DNA of 64,000 nt from Linnemannia schmuckeri (taxonomy: Eukaryota; Mortierellomycota; Mortierellomycetes; Mortierellales; Mortierellaceae), in assembly GCA_029449235.1 (NCBI GenBank), contig JANATG010000021.1, positions 186,001 to 250,000 of the forward strand, in the 5' to 3' direction. Shown one piece after another: positions 58,195 through 64,000 of this stretch (positions within the stretch are counted from its first letter, which is position 1; each line of letters begins with the position of its first letter). A model generated the notes under the pieces. The model was given only the letters and a program-made list of their open reading frames with translations, did no database searches and had not been told where the DNA came from. The position numbers and the translations under genes are program-made.

Positions 58195-60806
58195 TTAATC
58201 CTCGTCCCAGTGCTGCTTCTGCTTAGGTGCAACAGGTCCTCCAGCTGCCTTCGACATGATCAACTATCATAGGAGAAACATGTGCGATGTTATGGTTAGC
58301 GGAGTACTCAGAAAACAACAAAATCACCATGATACATAAACACCACAGTGAAAATAGAAAAAATGTGTACCTGATCGACGCGGAGGACAGTCATGGCGGT
58401 CTCTGTTGCAAGGCGGATGGCGTGCGACTTGGCAGACAGGACATCGTAGATACCGGCGCCGTGTGCGTCCAAGAGTCCATTGTTCTCGCTCTCAATATCA
58501 ACTCCCATCACTCCACTGTCATCGGCGTGGTGAGAAGCGTACATCTTTGAAAGAACCTCAGTAGCGTCCATTCCTGCGTTCTCGGCCAAAGTGCGGGGGA
58601 TGACCTCAAAAGCCTCGGCAAACTTCTTGATCGAGTGCTGGTTAAGACCGGGAGTTTTCTATATCAATCAAGTAATGCAAGCGTGGATTGTGTTAGCATA
58701 AATGGTTTCCAGTGAACGATAACCATTGCAAAAGCAGCATAATGAAAAAATCCCTGAAAGTACCTCGCCGACGGCCAAGAGGCGCTTGAGCAACTCCATT
58801 TCACATGCTCCAGCTCCAGGGACGAGACGGGGATCTTTGACAAGAGCCTTAATAACGTTAATGCCATCATCCAAAGCACGCTCAACATCATCCAAATGGT
58901 TCAGGGTGGCACCACGAACAACAATGGTGGCAGTCTTGGAAATCTCCTCCTCCTGTCTGAAGACGGTGACGCGGTCACCTCCAATCTCGACGCTCTCGAC
59001 AATATCGCAGAATCCCATCTCCTCAGCCATGGGGGCACCGACACGAGCCAAAGCAGTGGCGCCAGTGACGCGGCACAATCTCCTCAAATCAAACTTGGAC
59101 AGGACCTTGACGACCATGATGCCGAATCTGTTCAAGTAGTGAAGAGCGAGCTCGCCAACATTGTTACCAGTGACAACGACCTTGACACCGGCATCAGCAA
59201 TTCCCTTCAACATCTGCTCCATGTGCTTCTCCTCGCCCTTGGTAAAGTCGAGCATTTCGTTGGCATTGTGAATCAAAACAGTTCCCTTTGTCTCGGTCTG
59301 AGCAACATCCAAGGGGCAGGTGAAAATGGCGACCTTGGCCTTCTTGGCGTTGGTGATAACACCTATTATATCAATTGTGAAAGGGCACGAGGCGACACAT
59401 CATTTAGTCGATGCATTTTGTGACGCGTTGGTTCATGTTAAAAACGCACTGGTCCGTCAAAGTCCATAAGCGACACATACCCTCGGGGGAGCGACCAAAG
59501 ACCATTCCCTTGATGACGCGGCTCTCGTAGAGACTGCTTCCCATGATCTTGACAACGCGGACGTTATCGACGTTAAAGTTGGAGGCGTCCTTGGGCATGA
59601 CGGCGATGGCGGCCTCGCAGACAAGATCAGTCAACATATCCTCGTTTCCGTACTGCTTGGCGGCAATTGACGAGCGAACAGCCTTGAACAGATCCTCCTT
59701 GGTCTGGACATTCTTGATCTGCTCAACAGAGAGCTCTAGAAGGGGAAAGAACAGAAAAGAAAAAATTAATCAGGGTCAATGCCAGCCTCCTGTCGAAATT
59801 GTAGTGACGGTTTGGATCAACAAAAAAAAAGTACAAATTAAACAACCGTGCAGTTACAAATTCAAAGAGCTAGGCCATACCCTCGAGAATCTCCAGTGCC
59901 TTGGCAGATGCAACCTCGTATCCCTGAACAATATCACTGGGGTGAAGGCCCATGCGGAGCAAGTGCTCGGCCTTCTGCAAAAGCTCTCCGGCGATAATGC
60001 TAACCAAGTTGGAGGCATCGCCCATCTAGATCAAAAACGGCAGAAAGATAAAACAGATCGAGACATAGGAGAGAAAAAAAGAGCGCGCTTGGTGTGAGCT
60101 GACCTGAAGATCCTGAAGAAAACGCAAATGGGTCCATTCCTGAGCTGAAGTTGTTAGCGAATAATTGATCTGATCTACCTCAGCTTCCTGCTGCTGAGAG
60201 GCCATGACCAGGAGCTTGGCTGCGGGGTGGACAACCTCGAGCTCGCGGATAATGGTGGCGGCATCGTTGGTCACAAACAGCTTCTCCATATGGTTGATAA
60301 TGATCTTGTTACGACCTGTGCAGAAGAACAAAGGTACAGGGAAAGCAGTGTTGGTATTAGACTCCAGGTTGGGATCTTCATGGCAAACCTCCATCAGTAG
60401 TGAGGTATGAACATTGGCTGATGAGTGGTGGTTTACCGTTGGGACCGAAAGAGGTACGCGTAATCTCAGACAGATCGTGAACAGCTGTGATGTTGCGAAG
60501 AACGGCCTCATCGACACCTTGAAGGTGCTATTAGGGGAAAATGGAAGTAGAGGGATGGTTGTTAGTCCATGGCTCCAGATTGCGCGACGCCATCGTTTTA
60601 TTTTTTGTGCCTGAAAAAGAGCTGATCAGATGCGTGTCTTTTGTCTTCTGTGGGTCTGTGGAGGTGTGTGAGAGTGTGAAGAAAAGTAAAGGGTGTCGAG
60701 TGTCGATGTGGATGCCGAGTGTGATGTTGAGTCGAGTTGAGTAAGTGAGTGATACCTTGTAGCCGTCCTTGAGCATTTGTGTTCCTTGAGGGATGCGAAG
60801 GGCCAT
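58195..60806 (-). CDS. CCT8: T-complex protein 1 subunit theta (CCT8)
   Basis: Theta subunit of the cytosolic CCT/TRiC chaperonin, which folds actin, tubulin and WD40 proteins using ATP. Eight exons: 60756-60806, 60437-60527, 60179-60315, 59881-60025, 59481-59735, 58764-59362, 58371-58658 and 58195-58263 (1635 nt, 544 residues). The start MALRIPQGTQMLKDGYK is followed by TRTSFGPNGRNKIIINHMEK and LFVTNDAATIIRELEVVHPA. The nucleotide-site motif usually written GDGT reads GDASN (95-99) here. The apical domain has VVVTGNNVGELALHYLNRFG. The lower ATP-site part contains LVPGAGACEMELLKRL. The end VDQLIMSKAAGGPVAPKQK and HWDED matches theta subunits. SEC13 starts divergently 363 bp away. Confidence 0.96.
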
Positions 60807-61168
60807 TGTGTGGTTGAAGTGTGTGGTTGTGAAAGTGGAGAAACGAAAGGACAAGAGGACAAAAGGAAGCTTGAAGAACAACTAAAAGTAGTTCAAACTC
60901 GCACATTCGTGTAAGTCCACTGGGTGCTGCAGTACATGCGACCATATCCGCCTTCTGTGACAATTCTGGCTCTTTTCCCCTCCCCATCTGTTCTCCCTTC
61001 CAATCTTCCAATTAGGCGCGTTCGAGTTCTCTACTCGAGAAAGAAAGAAGGCTTGAACTAACAGAGAGACACTATTTGACGTGGCAACTCTAACAGGCTC
61101 CCATCAACTCTTCTTTCTTCTTTCTTACAACTCACTCAAACAGACTCACACACCCCTTACTCCTCGCC
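60807..61168. other. Divergent promoter region, CCT8/SEC13
   Basis: 362 bp between divergent start codons. CT-rich toward SEC13 (61110-61165). I saw no clear heat-shock element (three inverted GAA/TTC units), although TTCTTTCTTC-type tracts are present. No gene is seen. Confidence 0.55.
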
Positions 61169-63046
61169 ATGGTAAAGGGAACAACCGCACACACATACTC
61201 AGTGCACATATACAAGAACACTCCTCAAGCAACCATCAACCAGGACGGCATCATCTGCTCTAACTCTACTCTGGAACACACACACACTACTCTCTCACAT
61301 CGTCTCGAGACTGGACTGGACTAGACTGGACAACAGTCGTCGGATGATCAGTATCATCTTTAAGAACACACTGACCCTTGAAGGCCTCGTTGACAGGACA
61401 CTTAGTAGACGAATGGGCCTCGGTCAGGTCTTTTGAACGAGACTGAGCAGACGAACGGACCCTCATCGCAAAAGAGCTTTCTCTTACACACAATTACCAT
61501 CTCTTGACAAAGTAGTAACCTAACTCACTTAAACCTCTCTCGTTTTTTTCGATAGGCCGCCACTCAACACGCGCTGGAGACCCAGCACGAGGATATGATT
61601 GTAAGAGCCATGAAGTAACAGCAGACCGAGGGGATCGTACAGTGACACATAGACAATAACGATAACTCACATTGCCCACTTCTCAATTGTGAACTTGACT
61701 TAATCATAGCACGACGCCCAGTACGATTACTATGGTAGGAAACGCAGGAAGATTGGACACGTATGAATATTTTAACGCCACCAATCCACCACACACTGGA
61801 CAAGGAAAACTCAACGTACCACCGATACACACACACTCTCTCTCTCATTATATAGGCAAGCGTCTCGCCACCTGCTCATCGGACAGATCGATCCGCATCT
61901 TTGACGTCGATGGTGAGAGCCACCGCCTCGTCGAGACTTTGAAGGGGTAAAAATTACTTTGGGCAAAGTTCTCTTTTACAGTGGATTTTCAGGATCAGCA
62001 GTTTAATGAAAGGAGACAAAGCTAACATATCGTCACTTTCTTGATGTACCTAGACATGAGGGTCCCGTCTGGCAGATCTCTTGGGCTCACCCCAAGTTTG
62101 GCTGCATTTTGGCCTCTTGCTCATACGACGGCAAGGTCTTTGTCTGGAGGGAACAGAACGGACAGTGGTCTCGCATCAAGGAACACACCTCTCACACCGC
62201 CTCAGGTATGCTCCTGGCCTTTTGAGTGTCATAATAGAACAGGACGTATATTCCAACGAATAAGGAAGATCGCCTCTGACATGTTACTGTATCTTCAATT
62301 CGATCTCAATAGTCAACTCTGTCGCTTGGGCCCCCCATGAGTTGGGACCTTTGCTGGCCTGTGCTTCCTCGGATGGCCGTGTCTCAATTCTTTCGTTTAA
62401 GGGTAATAATGCCAACTCTGCTTTACTCGCACGTTTGATACTTCACGGCGCTGTTTCAAGGAAAGAAAGGAACTAATACTTCATTTATTTTTCCATAATA
62501 TTTACAGATGACGGATCATGGGACACTACATTGTTGGATGCTCACGCTATTGGATGCAACTCGGTTGGCTGGGCACCAGCAACTGTTCCTGGTTCATTGA
62601 TCTCCCAGGGACCCAACAGTGGCAAAGGCCCTATCACAAAGCGCTTCTGTAGTGGAGGATGCGACAACCTGGTCAAGATCTGGGCTTACAGGGAGGACAC
62701 CAAGGCCTGGAAGGAGGAGGAGACGCTTGAGGGGCACACTGACTGGGTTCGCGATGTTGCCTGGGCACCTAACATTGGACTTCCCAAGAACTACTTGGCC
62801 AGCTGTTCGCAGGACAAGACTGTGTTGATCTGGACCCAAGATACCCCCAGCTCACCCTGGCAAAAGAAAGCTCTCCGCGATGAGAAGTTTGCTGATGTTG
62901 TCTGGCGTGTGAGCTGGTCGTTGAGCGGCAACATTCTTGCTGTCTCTTGTGGCGACAACAAGATTACGCTCTGGAAGGAGAATTTGAGCGGCGAGTGGGA
63001 GTGTGTGAGCGAGATGGAGGAGAAGAACATGGCTGGTGGCAACTAA
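61169..63046 (+). CDS. SEC13: SEC13, COPII coat and nuclear pore WD40 protein
   Basis: Outer-coat subunit of COPII vesicles (with Sec31) and of the Nup84/Nup107 pore complex. Proposed exons 61169-61171, 61556-61600, 61710-61734, 61856-61946, 62054-62205, 62313-62402 and 62508-63046 (945 nt, 314 residues). The first coding exon would be the ATG alone, followed at once by GTAAAG; exon 2 then reads AATQHALETQHEDMI, giving a typical Sec13 start. The family core follows: HDAQYDYYGKRLATCSSDRS, then GHEGPVWQISWAHPKFGCIL, SCSYDGKVFVWREQNGQW, VNSVAWAPHELGPLLACASS, AHAIGCNSVGWAPATVPGSL, RFCSGGCDNLVKIW, HTDWVRDVAWAPNIGLP and VSCGDNKITLWKENLSGEW. The body from 61556 on is secure; the position of the start codon is the least certain part. 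Confidence 0.93.
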
Positions 63047-64000
63047 ATTACTTGCAAGATGTAGTATGTGTGTTCAAATGAAGCACCAACAAAATGCAAT
63101 AGTAGCAACTTTTTTTTCTTTTTTCTCCACGCCTGACAGATCTACAAATACAGAATTACGATGAATCCATGGATGTTTGTACGGATGACCTCAATTAAGA
63201 TGAGAGCTGCAAAAATACGCGTTGCATATGTCTGTCTGTCTAGCTGACTGACTGTGTGTCCGATGGTATCTATTATTACATTTTTTATTTGTTCAACGCC
63301 ATGTCTGCAACTGTTTCCTTCTTGATATTCTTTTTTTTTTTTTTTTTTTGCATTTTTGAACAACCGGGAAACTGAGTGAATACGCATCACGTTTGATCAA
63401 AGACGGCAGACTACACGAGGAGTAGGGAATCCATGTGTGCAGTGACTATTTTTTGAAGCTGGCTGGAGAGAGTGAGTCGGTGTAAAAATAGGTGTCGGGG
63501 GACGAACAAAAACCCACATTTCCGGGAACACAGGAACAAAGAAACATGCGCAACAAGCAAAGCATGACCGAAACAAAGCGGATAGTATGGATAGACAAAG
63601 GAGGACAATGACTGACCTTTGTATCTGTGTTAAGGCAGTGTAACGAACCTTCCTTGTCAGCCATAACGTTGATGCTATATGCTCTTATTTCTTATGAAGT
63701 GGAGTAATGTACACAGAATGAGATCGAAGAAGGCGTCATTTTCGCTTCAGCCAGCGATACTTTTCCGAGGCTGAATGAAGTTTAAGAAACGGAAAATAAA
63801 AAAGGGAATAGAGAGAGGGCGGGAGACAAGGACAATCGGAGGACGTTTTGTCCGACAATTGACAGTTGTTGCAATGACGATGGCCGCTTATTTTGCATAT
63901 ACTTTTTTCTCTATGGCTCTCAGTTTCAGGAAGCCAAGCAGGCTGGGGTGGTTGTAAAAAGAAGAAAAAGAAAAAAGGACGAGCATGAGCATTAAAAAAA
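63047..64000. other. 3' flank of SEC13 to window end
   Basis: 954 bp with no supported gene. It includes a T-run at about 63331-63349. On the minus strand an ATG at 63664 opens a 16-residue frame (MADKEGSLHCLNTDTK) ending at a GTCAGT donor-like site at 63616. It could be a first exon of a small gene, but no convincing continuation was found in the window. Confidence 0.5.

Noticed and set aside
61169..61324. Unspliced 51-residue frame from the SEC13 ATG
   Set aside because: It ends at an in-frame TAG and has no similarity to Sec13. Splicing directly after the ATG restores the family N-terminus.

Overview
The window is from a filamentous fungus. It carries seventeen protein genes with many short introns (GT-AG, acceptors mostly TAG, frequent CTAAC branch sequences), coding DNA rich in C/G at third positions, and AT-rich spacers full of simple repeats and very long T or A runs. 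The gene set is nuclear and eukaryotic: CCT chaperonin, Sec13, CK2, purine biosynthesis, splicing and rRNA-processing factors. A large NACHT/pentapeptide/WD40 receptor, a NEDD1-type WD protein and an RNF121-type ligase suggest an early-diverging lineage such as Mortierellomycotina. That placement is inference from gene content, not a computed phylogeny. No tRNA, rRNA, CRISPR array or intact transposon was recognised by eye.

Layout. 1-5 kb: the 3' end of an unidentified gene (+), then a SER3/SER33-type phosphoglycerate dehydrogenase (-). 5-10.4 kb: a class I cyclic-nucleotide phosphodiesterase (-). 10.4-17.6 kb: a long stretch with no supported gene. 17.6-22 kb: RNF121-like membrane RING ligase and ADE2 (both +). 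22-25.6 kb: mostly non-coding, with an odd candidate small gene (-). 25.6-31.3 kb: a single-exon 1872-residue NACHT-WD40 protein (+). 32-39 kb: LHS1/HYOU1-type ER Hsp70 and ADE4 (both +). 39-45 kb: three RNA-processing genes, CCDC12/cwf18 (-), THOC7 (-) and UTP5/WDR43 (+). 45.8-50.3 kb: NEDD1-like protein (-) and a small multi-pass membrane protein (-). 52.5-63 kb: CK2 beta (+), 3-ketodihydrosphingosine reductase TSC10 (-), CCT8 (-) and SEC13 (+, divergent from CCT8).

Exon models were built by hand from splice sites, reading phase and recalled family sequences. Each complete model sums to a multiple of three and gives a protein of about the usual family length. Functional links are modest. 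ADE4 (step 1) and ADE2 (AIR carboxylation) act in the same purine pathway and lie on the same strand. RNF121, LHS1, TSC10 and SEC13 all act at the ER or early secretory pathway. CCDC12, THOC7 and UTP5 are adjacent RNA-processing genes. The most unusual gene is the NACHT-WD40 receptor, a fungal NOD-like (STAND) protein with two predicted seven-bladed WD propellers.
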